Source of the DNA: Acidobacteriota bacterium
GTDB lineage: Bacteria > Acidobacteriota > Terriglobia > Acidiferrales > UBA7541
Direction: 5' to 3'
NCBI GenBank assembly: GCA_003224085.1
Contig: QHYK01000050.1
Coordinates: 1 to 43,981, forward strand
DNA length: 43,981 bases
Below are positions 15,418-24,536 of this stretch, piece after piece; the stretch's first letter is position 1; the number at the start of each line of letters is the position of its first letter. A program made the position numbers and the translations under genes. The notes below the pieces were generated by a model. The model was not told the origin of the DNA. It did not search any database and worked only from the letters and a program-made list of their open reading frames with translations.

Positions 15418-18082
15418 ATGTCACTGCTGCGAAACCTATTTGACGGATTGCGGTCGCTGTTCCGAAAGGAACGCGTCGAAAGGGAGTTGGATGAAGAGGT
15501 GCGCAGTCTCCTCGACATAGCGGCGGAAGAAAAGATGAAGCAGGGGATGAGCCGCAAGGATGCGCTTCGCGCTGTGCGTTTGGAGCGAGGTATTCTCGAA
15601 GTTACGAAGCAAGTCGTCCGGTCTGCTAGTTGGGAAATTTTTGTGGACACGTTGTGGCAGGATTTGCGCTTCGGGCTCCGCATGCTACGCAAGAATCCTG
15701 GCCTCACCGCGGTTGCCGTGCTCACCCTCGCTCTCGGCATCGGCGCCGATACTGCGATCTTCTCCGTAGTCAACGGGGTTTTGCTGCATCCCCTGCCCTA
15801 CCTAGCCCCGCAGCAACTGGTACAACTTCACGAGACGTCGACGGCTTGGGGAAAGGACGGCTGGGGCACGGCCTCCGGCCCGGATTTCGAGGATTGGCGC
15901 GCAAAGCCACTCGTTCTCCGGCCTGGCCGCGGCCTTCGGGGACGGACTCAATCTGACTGGCTCGAGCGAACCGCAGCGCATTCGCGCTCTGAATGTCTCA
16001 GTTGATTTTTTCGGCATCCTCGCCGCGCAGCCGGCCCGAGGGCGATTGCTTAGCGGTGACGATTTCAAACCGCGTGCCGCACGAGTCGTGGTTTTGAGCT
16101 ACGGGCTCTGGCAACGCATTTTCGGCGCTGACTCCAGCATTGTCGGCAAAAGCTTGACGCTCAGCGGCCAGGTGTACACAGTCGTCGGCATCACTTCACG
16201 CGATTTTGTTCCTCTCCATAATGAAGAACTTTGGACGCCGCTGACTCCTGCTAATCCCACAATGCACGATCGCGGCAGCCACTGGCTCGACGTAATTGGC
16301 AGGCTCAAGCCGGATGTGTCTCTTGCAACGGCTGGAGCAGACCTCGATACAATCGCGGGGCGCCTCCGAAGGCAATATCCTGATACGAACTCAACTCGTG
16401 GCGTTCGCGTGGATTCGCTCGAAGAACTTCGCGTTTCAAACGTCCGCCCCGCTCTCTTAATTCTTCTCGCGGCCGTAGGGTTTGTGCTGCTTATGGCCTG
16501 CGTGAATGTCGCCAATCTCTTGCTCGCGCGCGGGAGCGCACGCCGCAAGGAGATGGCTGTCCGCGCTGCGTTGGGCGCAGGTCGCGGCCGCCTTGTGCGC
16601 CAGTTGCTCACGGAGAGTGTCACTCTGGCGGTAGTCGGCGCCACTCTGGGCCTGGGGCTTGCCTGCGTTGGCACACCCGCGCTGCTGGCCATTGCTTCTG
16701 AGGACATGCTGCATAGCGCCGGGCCGATCCACATCGGCGGCCGCGTTCTGCTCTTCACTGCGGCGCTCTCCCTGGTCACGGGCCTGCTCTTTGGCCTCGT
16801 GCCCGCCCTTCAGTCCCGTCGCGTTGATTTGCACCACGTGCTGGAAGAAACGGGCGGACGTTCCGGCTTAGCTGGCGCCGTGTCGCGTTTCGGAAGTTCG
16901 CTCGTCGTTTTCGAAATTGCGTCGGCAATGGTGCTTCTGACAGGCGGTGGACTCATGATTCGGTCGTTCGCGTCGCTGCTTCGTGTCGCGCCGGGATTTG
17001 ACCCACACAACGTGCTCTCCATGCAGCTTTACATGCCGAACACGACGACGGCCGAAGTACCTGCGCGCCTCGCGTCCATCCGCGAAATGCTTCATCGCAT
17101 TCAGGGACTTCCCGGCGTCATTTCGGCAAGCAGCGTCGTGTATCTCCCATTCTCCCGCAACAACATCAATGGCGACTTCGGAATTGCCGATGGGCCCGCA
17201 CCCAAACCTGAGGAACAAACTGCCGAAATGCGCATCGTTAGCGCCGGCTATCTTTCCACCATGCGCGTGCCCATACTTCGCGGGCGTGATCTCAGTGACG
17301 ACGATGATGCATCTGGCGCTCATGTTGCGGTGATCAATCGCGCGCTCGCTGATCGCTATTTCCCCAAAGGGGAGGCCATCGGCCAGAGTGTCTCCCTCTG
17401 GGATGGACCCTATCGGTGGCTCCGCATCGTGGGCATCGCTGCTGACGAACGCCAGTTCGGCCTCGCAGAACCTCCGCGTGCCTCGGTCTACTTCTGCATG
17501 AGTGCAATGAAAGTCACCGACCTGTCACAGTTCCTACCCATGTCGCCGCTTAGCTTTGTCGTGCGCACTGCGACCGCCCAAGCAAACTCGGCGAAGCCCA
17601 TTGTCGCCGCGATTCATTCCATCGACGCAGACATGCCGGTCAGTGAAATTCTGGAAATTGAAAACCTCATCTCCGAATCACTCGCCCAGCCACGCCTGGA
17701 GTCGACTCTGCTCGGAATTTTTGCCGCACTCGCTGTCGTGCTGGCCGCCGTGGGACTTTATAGCGTGATGGCCTACATCGTCACGCAGAGCACGCACGAG
17801 ATCGGCATTCGCATGGCGCTCGGCGCGCAACAAAAAGACGTCCTAAGCTGGATTTTGATTCGAGGGACAAAGCTCATTTCCGTTGGCGTTGTCGCAGGCA
17901 TTTGTGGCGCGCTCGGGCTGACGCGATTGATGTCGGGTTTGCTCTTTGGCGTAACCGCGAGCGATCCGGTAACCTTTGGAGCAGTCGCGGCAGTGTTGAT
18001 AATCATGGCTCTCGCAGCCTGTTACATCCCGGCGCGACGCGCGACGCGTGTCGACTCCATAGTGGCCTTGCGTTACGAGTAG
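15418..18082 (+). pseudogene. ADOP-family ABC permease 4, one frameshift
   Basis: The first part (15418-16005) gives the prefix domain, first membrane segment and start of the core up to SGPDFEDWR, then runs out of frame to a stop. In the next frame, from 15902, the sequence continues [20 protein letters not shown] and on to the second long frame, which begins formally at 16046 and ends VDSIVALRYE at 18082. One extra base (or two lost) at about 15901 explains everything. Both FtsX blocks and both cores are otherwise complete. The TAGGAG ribosome site at the start is intact. Either a recent mutation or a sequencing error is possible. Confidence 0.85.
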
Positions 18083-18123
18083 TTCGCAGTTTTGGATCAA
18101 TCCCCCCTCTCCGCCAGATTCCC

Positions 18124-18411
18124 CTAATTCAAGCCAGCATCGAGACTTGCTGACGACGTCGCGAAAAAAGTTCTACATGATCCGCGTAACTTCCGAGCCT
18201 CTTCGGTTGCACGGTAGTTGCACACACCGTTTCCGGAGTCTTCATCGCATTCGTCCGCACTAACCGTCTTCACATAAATATTCATCGTTGTGCTGACGTT
18301 CGCGTGACGCAGAATTTGCTGGATCACTGTGCCGGAAACTCCGAGTCTGTGCAGGTTGGTCGCGAGCCCACGCCGGAACGCATGCCAGCCGTGCCAACAG
18401 AGATTCGCTTT
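18124..18411 (-). pseudogene. Tyrosine recombinase, C-terminal fragment
   Basis: Reading the minus strand down from 18411, the frame gives WHGWHAFRRGLATNLHRLG, then TVIQQILRHANVSTTMNIYV, then a degenerate tail. HAFR is the HxxR box, LRHANVSTT holds the second catalytic His region, and the Y of MNIYV is the nucleophile. A stop (18412-18414) lies immediately upstream and no catalytic N-terminal part was recognised. This is a remnant of an integrated element. The same HxxR block recurs at 42798. Confidence 0.75.
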
Positions 18412-18739
18412 TCAAAGCAACATTCGGCGAGGAAGCTTATTGTTGCGCTGATGTGGCTGATCGCGCCGAGAGAAAGCTCGCTTAGCGCATCCCGAGGATT
18501 CGCCATAGAAGACGGCGAGGTAAACCGAATCGCCTGGCCGAGGCCGAAAGAAACCGTCGCAGACCGTTGTACTCTTTTCCGCGCCTGCCGGACCGTACCC
18601 CTGTCCCTGTTGTTGACCCACATCGATCTTTCTCTCAGCTTATCCACAACTCTTTGGGAATGACCTGAAGGGTCAATCATTCGACAAGAATGGTTCCAGT
18701 TTTTCGTGGTACCGTTGACGCATTCGTTGGAGGGACTGT
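18412..18739. other. Unassigned stretch upstream of the large receptor
   Basis: Several frames are open on the minus strand, but none matches a family I recognise. It probably contains further decayed integrase sequence. The last bases hold the ribosome site GGAGGG for the receptor gene. Confidence 0.35.
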
Positions 18740-21700
18740 ATGAGGGCAATTCGATTTCTTCTCGTATTGCTGATCTTTGGGTCGAGCCGTGACTCGGCAG
18801 GCCAGGCCGTGTACGGAAATATCATTGGCACAGTGACGGACCCGAGCGGAGCGGCCGTGCCGAATGCCGCAGCCATTATCATAGACACGGATCGCGGAAC
18901 AACCTATCAGGCAAACACGAATGCCAGCGGGAACTTCGAGCAGACGCATCTTCTCGCTGGACACTACAAGGTGAAGATCAACGCTGCGGGTTTCACTCTG
19001 TTTGAAGCTTCGGCCGACGTGCAAATCGATGCCGCGACGCGGGTCGACGCGCAATTGGGACTGCCGACGCAGTCCCTTCAAGTCGCGGTGACATCCGAAA
19101 CGCCCTTGCTGAAAACCGATCGCGCCGATGTCAGCACTACGCTGAGCACCCAGGAACTCAGCGGGTTGCCCATTCTGAACCGGAATTTGACGCAAACTCT
19201 GCTGATCACTCCTGGCACTCAGTTGAACGACTGGCAGCACGCGTCGTCGGAAAATCCCCAGGGCGGATACCAGATCGACGTCAACGGCCAGCAGTTTACG
19301 TCGAACGGCTTTCTGCTGGATGGGACGGAAAATAACAGCGCGATTTTGGGGATCGCGGTGATCAATCCGAATATCGACTCGCTGCAAGAAGCCAAGATAA
19401 CTACGGGCAATTATGATGCGGAGTTTGGCTCGGTGGCGGGAGCGCTGCTGCAGGCCACGACCAAATCGGGAACCAACAATTTTCACGGATCAGCGTTCGA
19501 GTACCTGCGGAACGACGCACTCAATGCCGCCGACTGGACGTCCGGGAAGACTCTGCCGTTACGATGGAATCAGTTTGGGGGATCGCTGGGCGGCCCGATC
19601 TTCAAGAACAAGCTGTTCTTCTTCACGGACTATCAGGGATTACGGCGCAGGCGAACCGCTTCGGTCTTCACCACCGTGCCCACAGCGGCCGAGCGTGCAG
19701 GTGATTTGCGCGGATTGCTGGGCAATTTCATCTGTGCGGACGGAACCTCTTCCGCAGCCCCATGCTCGAATCCTTATTTGGTCACGACGACAGAAGGACA
19801 GACTGTGACCGCGCAGGCGGGAATGGTGTTTGATCCGACGACCGGCAACGCGGACGGAACGGGTCGCAAGGCCATCTCGAGCGGCGGGCAAGTCAATGTT
19901 CTTCCGAGCGTACCCGCAGCAGTTACGAACATTCTAAAATTCCTTCCAATGCCCAATACGGGACACGGCGCGATTGCCAACAATTATGTAGGCACAGGCG
20001 GCGAACAGTTCGACAGCAATCAAGGCGACGGCCGGATCGATTACAACTTTTCGGACAAGCTGCATATTTTCGGCCGCTACACGATCGCGGATTTTAACAA
20101 ATTCGCACCAGGAGCTTTTGGGGCAATCGCCGGCGGACCGGCATTGAACAACATCAATTTCGCCGGTACGGCCTTGGCGCGCAACCAGAGTCTGGCCTTG
20201 GGCGCGAATTACGTTTTCAGTCCAACGTTGATCACTGACTTTCGTTTCGGTTTCTATCGTTATCGCGTTCGCGTCCAGCCCAACGGTGTCGGCACTACGC
20301 CAGCCTCAGACGCGGGATTGCCAGGGCTGAATCTGGGAACGCTGGAAACCAGCGGGATGCCCGCTTTCTACATCAACGGCAACGGAGGATTCCAGTTTGG
20401 TTACGCGCTCGGGGTAAACCAGTGCAACTGCCCGCTGAAGCAAACCGAGAATCATTTCCAGTGGGTCAATAACTGGACCAAGACATACGGCAACCACACC
20501 TTTGGCTGGGGCGCTGACATCCGCCGAGCCCAGCAGCAGAGGGTTCCCAGCGACTCGCATCGCGCTGGAGAAATCACGTTTACCGATGGCGTCACGGGCA
20601 ACGCCGGCGTCGACACCGTGGCAGGACCCGTCAGCGGAGCGACTACGGGAGCGGCGCTGGCCTCGCTCCTGCTCGGGCTGACGAGCGATGTTGTCAGATA
20701 CTTTTCCGGCGACGGGTTTTATCCCGGCCTGCGGCAAACTCGTTTGTTCTTCTACGGCCAAGATTCGTGGCGAGCGACTCGAAAACTAACCGTCAACATC
20801 GGATTGCGTTATGAGAACTACTTGCCGCAAACGGCGGCCAAACCGGGCGGGGCCGGGAGTTTTGATCCGAATACGGGCGAAGTTCTTGTGGCGGGAGTCG
20901 GAAGCGTGCCGCGGGACATGGGCGTGCAGACTTACAATACGGGTTTTGCACCCCGCGTAGGAATTGCTTATCAATTGACGCAGAAAACTGTAGTCCGCTC
21001 TGGCTACGCTCGAAGTTTCTCTCCGGCAGGACTCGGCGCGGTGTTCGGGCAAGCCCCCGATTACGATCCTCCAATCACCATTCCGCAACAGTTGAACCAG
21101 CCGAACAATTACAGTTCTGTCTTCGATCTCCTGAGCGGACCGCCCTCGCCGCCCAACCCGCCGATCGGAGCAAACGGGCGCTATCCGTTACCGCCGACGC
21201 TGAACGTCTATTATTTCTTCGATCCGCCATCAAGTTACCGGATTCCATTGGCGGATTCCTGGAATTTGACGGTACAGCACGAGTTGACGCCGAGTCTGAC
21301 AGCGGAGGTCGCCTATGTCGGCAACGTGGGACGGCACTTGTTCGTGAATCCAAACGTCAATCAGGCGGCCCTGGACCCAACCTGCACGGCCTTGACGTGC
21401 TCTGACTTCGACCCGCGGCGCAGGTTCTTCCAGAAATTTGGGCTCAGCCAGGCGCTCTACCAGACTTGCAACTGCGACAACTCTGACTACCACGGACTGC
21501 AAATCAAGGTGCAGAAGCGCGTGGCGCGCGGGCTGGATTTCCTCGTGGCCTACACCTACGGCAAGGCCATGGCGGACACCGAAACTGGCAGCGTGTTTTC
21601 CAATAACCTCTACTGGAAGCGGGACCGCGGGCCGGCGAATTACGATCGCACCCATGCCCTGACGATCAGTCACATCTGGGAAATTCCCTACGGCCGTGGC

Positions 21701-22186
21701 CGCCATTGGGGTAACGATTTGACCCGGCCCCTGGATCTCCTGCTCGGCGGCTGGAATTTCAGTGGTGTCACCACCGTGGAATCGGGACTGCCGTACACGG
21801 TGTTGGTCTCGAATGCGCCAAACGTATTCGCCGATCTCTCCAGTGTTCGGCCCGATCAAATCGGCAACCCCAGCGTGCCGCACCAAAGCGCAACGTTGTG
21901 GTTCAACCCTGCGGCGTTTGTCGCACCCCAGGGCAACGGGCGAAACGGGCTGGTTAGTCACAATTCGCTTCGAGGGCCAGGCTTCGTCAACTTCGACTTG
22001 TCCCTCGCCAAAGTCTTTACCATAACCGAAGCCAAGACACTCGAGTTCCGGTGGGAAAATTTCAATGCCCTGAACCACGTGAATCTGGGGAACCCCAATA
22101 ACATTGTCGATCAGGCCGGCGCGGGGCAGATCACCTCCGCTGCGGACATGCGGCAGATGCAATTTGGGTTGCACTTACGGCTCTAA
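18740..22186 (+). CDS. TonB-dependent receptor with carboxypeptidase-regulatory domain (Oar-like)
   Basis: This 1148-residue outer-membrane protein has a GGAGGG site six bases before the ATG. Residues 1-21 are a signal peptide. A carboxypeptidase-regulatory-like beta domain follows (~24-108: IIGTVTDPSGAAVPNAAAII, LAGHYKVKINAAGF). The plug comes next (~125-235: STQELSGLPILNRN, NGFLLDGTENN, AEFGSVAGALLQATTKSGTN), and then a long barrel ending in the typical terminal strand FGLHLRL. This Oar-like class is greatly expanded in Acidobacteriota and imports large or poorly diffusible molecules. Substrate is unknown. The exported hydrolases downstream suggest it takes up a sugar- or amine-containing compound. 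Confidence 0.92.
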   Translation: MRAIRFLLVLLIFGSSRDSAGQAVYGNIIGTVTDPSGAAVPNAAAIIIDTDRGTTYQANTNASGNFEQTHLLAGHYKVKINAAGFTLFEASADVQIDAATRVDAQLGLPTQSLQVAVTSETPLLKTDRADVSTTLSTQELSGLPILNRNLTQTLLITPGTQLNDWQHASSENPQGGYQIDVNGQQFTSNGFLLDGTENNSAILGIAVINPNIDSLQEAKITTGNYDAEFGSVAGALLQATTKSGTNNFHGSAFEYLRNDALNAADWTSGKTLPLRWNQFGGSLGGPIFKNKLFFFTDYQGLRRRRTASVFTTVPTAAERAGDLRGLLGNFICADGTSSAAPCSNPYLVTTTEGQTVTAQAGMVFDPTTGNADGTGRKAISSGGQVNVLPSVPAAVTNILKFLPMPNTGHGAIANNYVGTGGEQFDSNQGDGRIDYNFSDKLHIFGRYTIADFNKFAPGAFGAIAGGPALNNINFAGTALARNQSLALGANYVFSPTLITDFRFGFYRYRVRVQPNGVGTTPASDAGLPGLNLGTLETSGMPAFYINGNGGFQFGYALGVNQCNCPLKQTENHFQWVNNWTKTYGNHTFGWGADIRRAQQQRVPSDSHRAGEITFTDGVTGNAGVDTVAGPVSGATTGAALASLLLGLTSDVVRYFSGDGFYPGLRQTRLFFYGQDSWRATRKLTVNIGLRYENYLPQTAAKPGGAGSFDPNTGEVLVAGVGSVPRDMGVQTYNTGFAPRVGIAYQLTQKTVVRSGYARSFSPAGLGAVFGQAPDYDPPITIPQQLNQPNNYSSVFDLLSGPPSPPNPPIGANGRYPLPPTLNVYYFFDPPSSYRIPLADSWNLTVQHELTPSLTAEVAYVGNVGRHLFVNPNVNQAALDPTCTALTCSDFDPRRRFFQKFGLSQALYQTCNCDNSDYHGLQIKVQKRVARGLDFLVAYTYGKAMADTETGSVFSNNLYWKRDRGPANYDRTHALTISHIWEIPYGRGRHWGNDLTRPLDLLLGGWNFSGVTTVESGLPYTVLVSNAPNVFADLSSVRPDQIGNPSVPHQSATLWFNPAAFVAPQGNGRNGLVSHNSLRGPGFVNFDLSLAKVFTITEAKTLEFRWENFNALNHVNLGNPNNIVDQAGAGQITSAADMRQMQFGLHLRL

Positions 22187-22293
22187 CGAAGGCTGAGTTG
22201 TGCCGAGCTTATCCCCTGGGGGCTGCGAGCGGTCCGTCTGGCCTCCGCGTACGCTGTCAGGCGAGCAATTTCAATTTGGGAGACGCACTCACG

Positions 22294-23637
22294 ATGAAAC
22301 TGCGGAATGTTATGTGTTTGTGGGCAGTCGCGTTGTTCACAATACAAGCAGTGCGAGCGCAGCAGGAGGCGCAATCGAATCCTCCGCCGGACGCGAGATA
22401 CAAAGTGGATGTGCTGATCGTTGTTGGACATCCCGACGATGACGTCGAAGTGGCTCCGTATCTTGCGCAACTGATCGAGGAGCAACATAAGCGAGCGGCA
22501 GTTGTGTACGCGACGCGCGGAAACTCCGGCGGCAACGCTGCAGGTCCGGAGCAGGCGTCGGCTCTGGCGGATGTCAGGGAAATGGAAGCCCGGCATTCTC
22601 TCGCCTCTTACGGAATTACGGATGCGTGGTTTTTACACGGTTCGGACACGCCGGGCGGAGACGTGCTGCGCTCGCTGGAAGCGTGGGGCCACGGACAGGC
22701 GTTGGAAGAGGTGGTCCGGTTGGTACGAATCACGCGGCCTGAGGTGATCCTGACCTGGTTGCCAAACTATGTAGTGGGCGAAAACCACGAGGATCATCAG
22801 GGAGCGGGCGTCCTTGCAACGGAGGCTTTCGACCTGGCAGGCAATCCACTGGTTTTCCCTGAGCAGGTCACTGCCCCTCGGGACCGTCTGAATATCAGCA
22901 ACTATGGGGAAGGTCTTCGGCCCTGGCAGCCTAAGAAAATCTACTATTTCTCGGACGCCATTCACTTTGAATTCTTCAAGGGCCGAGGCCCGGAGTACCC
23001 GACAAGCGCGATTTCCCGCTCGCGAAAAATTGCGTACTCGCAAATTGCCGCCGAAGCTTGGAGCCACTATAAAACGCAGAACGATTTCACCGATGTCCAG
23101 CTCAAGGAGTTTACGGAAGGTCCTGTGCGTTTGATATGGGGAAAGTCACTTGTTGGCGGGAGCCCAACCGGCGACGTTTTCGGGGGAATTGCTCCCAGCC
23201 CGATCGGCTATGTTGCCCCCGCGGGCTATCAAAAACCGCCGGCACAAGTCAGTTTCGAACTCGGCGGGCCGTGGGCTTTCTATCGCGCATTTTGGAGGGC
23301 ACATAACATTGAGCATCTGGCCGATTTGTACGCACCCGAAGCACAGGTTGACCCGAAACAGTCGCTGTGGGTGCCGTTGTTGATTCGGAATGACACCAAA
23401 TCACCGAAACAGGTCACGGTTCAAGCGGTCTTGCCAAAAGGCTGGAGGCAAAAGCCGGATGCCAAGGCGTTTGAAATAGCGCCGAACGATGATTTTCCCA
23501 TTCAGTTAACCGTTGTGCCGGCGGAATGGGACAAGAACACATGGCAGACGTTAACTTGGGTTGCCAAGAGCGACGGCCAGGAGATTGGGACAGTAAAGTT
23601 GCGCGTCGATGTGGTGGGGAATGGTCTTCCGCAATAG
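22294..23637 (+). CDS. Exported PIG-L family deacetylase with C-terminal NEW3-like domain
   Basis: The start at ATG 22294 (MKLRNVMCLWAVAL) gives a 447-residue protein with a signal peptide ending near AVRA-QQ. The PIG-L metal site is clear: GHPDDDVE (residues 45-52), and GENHEDHQGAG with the HxxDH ligand set. RGNSGGNAAG is the conserved glycine-rich loop. The C-terminal ~90 residues (LWVPLLIRNDTKSPKQVTVQ onward) look like a NEW3-type beta sandwich used for carbohydrate or protein binding. PIG-L enzymes remove acetyl groups from GlcNAc-type substrates with zinc. It lies 107 bp after the receptor and may be co-expressed with it. Confidence 0.88.
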   Translation: MKLRNVMCLWAVALFTIQAVRAQQEAQSNPPPDARYKVDVLIVVGHPDDDVEVAPYLAQLIEEQHKRAAVVYATRGNSGGNAAGPEQASALADVREMEARHSLASYGITDAWFLHGSDTPGGDVLRSLEAWGHGQALEEVVRLVRITRPEVILTWLPNYVVGENHEDHQGAGVLATEAFDLAGNPLVFPEQVTAPRDRLNISNYGEGLRPWQPKKIYYFSDAIHFEFFKGRGPEYPTSAISRSRKIAYSQIAAEAWSHYKTQNDFTDVQLKEFTEGPVRLIWGKSLVGGSPTGDVFGGIAPSPIGYVAPAGYQKPPAQVSFELGGPWAFYRAFWRAHNIEHLADLYAPEAQVDPKQSLWVPLLIRNDTKSPKQVTVQAVLPKGWRQKPDAKAFEIAPNDDFPIQLTVVPAEWDKNTWQTLTWVAKSDGQEIGTVKLRVDVVGNGLPQ

Positions 23638-23646
23638 GCCCGGTCA

Positions 23647-24483
23647 TTAGCGCAGATTCTGGTTCAGCCAATCGACGAGCACCTTCTTGTACCACAGGAA
23701 CTCCGGGTGCGATTCCCAGTGATCCATGCCATGCGGCGCCCCTTCGATGGTGATCAGATCGCAGTGCGCGCCCGCGGCTTTCATCTTTTGGCACATTTCC
23801 ACGGACTGCTCGTGGGGAACATCTTCATCTTTAGATCCGTGCAACAGCAGGAACGGCGGCATTTCTCGGCGGATATAGATCACGGGTGACGCCCTAACCA
23901 GAACAGGAACGGTCTGAGCATCTACGGCGTCGATTCCGAAGAGTTCATAAATCTCCTTAGGAATTGGCTTCCACGCGACCGATGCCGAAACAAAGTCGTG
24001 GATTCCGTACATGGAAACAACAGCAGTTACCCTGGATTGACGACGATTGCGAGCACCGACGTACGAGACCAGGTGGCCTCCGGCGGATTCTCCAACGAGG
24101 GCGATGCGCTCCGGATTGATTTTGAACTCAGCTGCGTGCTGTTTGACGTACGCAATGGCGCGTTCCACATCTTCCGCAGGAGCTGGAAATCTATATTTGG
24201 GCGCGAGTCGGTAATTGATGCTGAACCAGGCGAAACCCGCGTCGGCCAGGGGCTTAAAAAGATAAGTAATGTACTGCTGCTTGTCGCCTGCTACCCAACC
24301 ACCGCCATGCACAACAATTGCCGCAGGAAATGGCCCAGGGCCCTCGGGAATATGCGCGTCCAGGGTGAGTGAAACCTCAGTTACCCGCGCGTAAAGAATG
24401 TCTTTTCGATCTTCCGCTTGCCCGGAGGAAGAAAGCAGCTGAACAAGGGCAACCCACGAGCTTGCGGCTAAGAGAGTGCGCAT
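23647..24483 (-). CDS. Exported alpha/beta hydrolase (esterase/BD-FAE-like)
   Basis: This 278-residue protein carries a signal peptide (residues ~1-23). The HGGGW oxyanion motif (59-63), the nucleophile elbow GESAGG (Ser133), the acid HGSKDEDV (Asp219) and the base APHGMDHW (His251) form a complete triad. The pattern NYRLAPKYRFPAPAEDV is typical of bifunctional feruloyl/acetyl-xylan-type and hormone-sensitive-lipase-like esterases. It converges tail to tail with the deacetylase gene with only nine bases between. It probably removes acyl groups from small or polymeric substrates in the periplasm. Confidence 0.88.
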   Translation of the reverse strand: MRTLLAASSWVALVQLLSSSGQAEDRKDILYARVTEVSLTLDAHIPEGPGPFPAAIVVHGGGWVAGDKQQYITYLFKPLADAGFAWFSINYRLAPKYRFPAPAEDVERAIAYVKQHAAEFKINPERIALVGESAGGHLVSYVGARNRRQSRVTAVVSMYGIHDFVSASVAWKPIPKEIYELFGIDAVDAQTVPVLVRASPVIYIRREMPPFLLLHGSKDEDVPHEQSVEMCQKMKAAGAHCDLITIEGAPHGMDHWESHPEFLWYKKVLVDWLNQNLR

Positions 24484-24536
24484 AATGAGTCCACTCCTGT
24501 GAAACCCAACTCCAAAAATCGCGGACTGGAACTTAT

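Noticed and set aside
21230-22174. 314-codon minus-strand frame opposite the Oar-like receptor
   Set aside because: It is fully contained in the receptor gene, whose barrel and C-terminal strand are clear on the plus strand.
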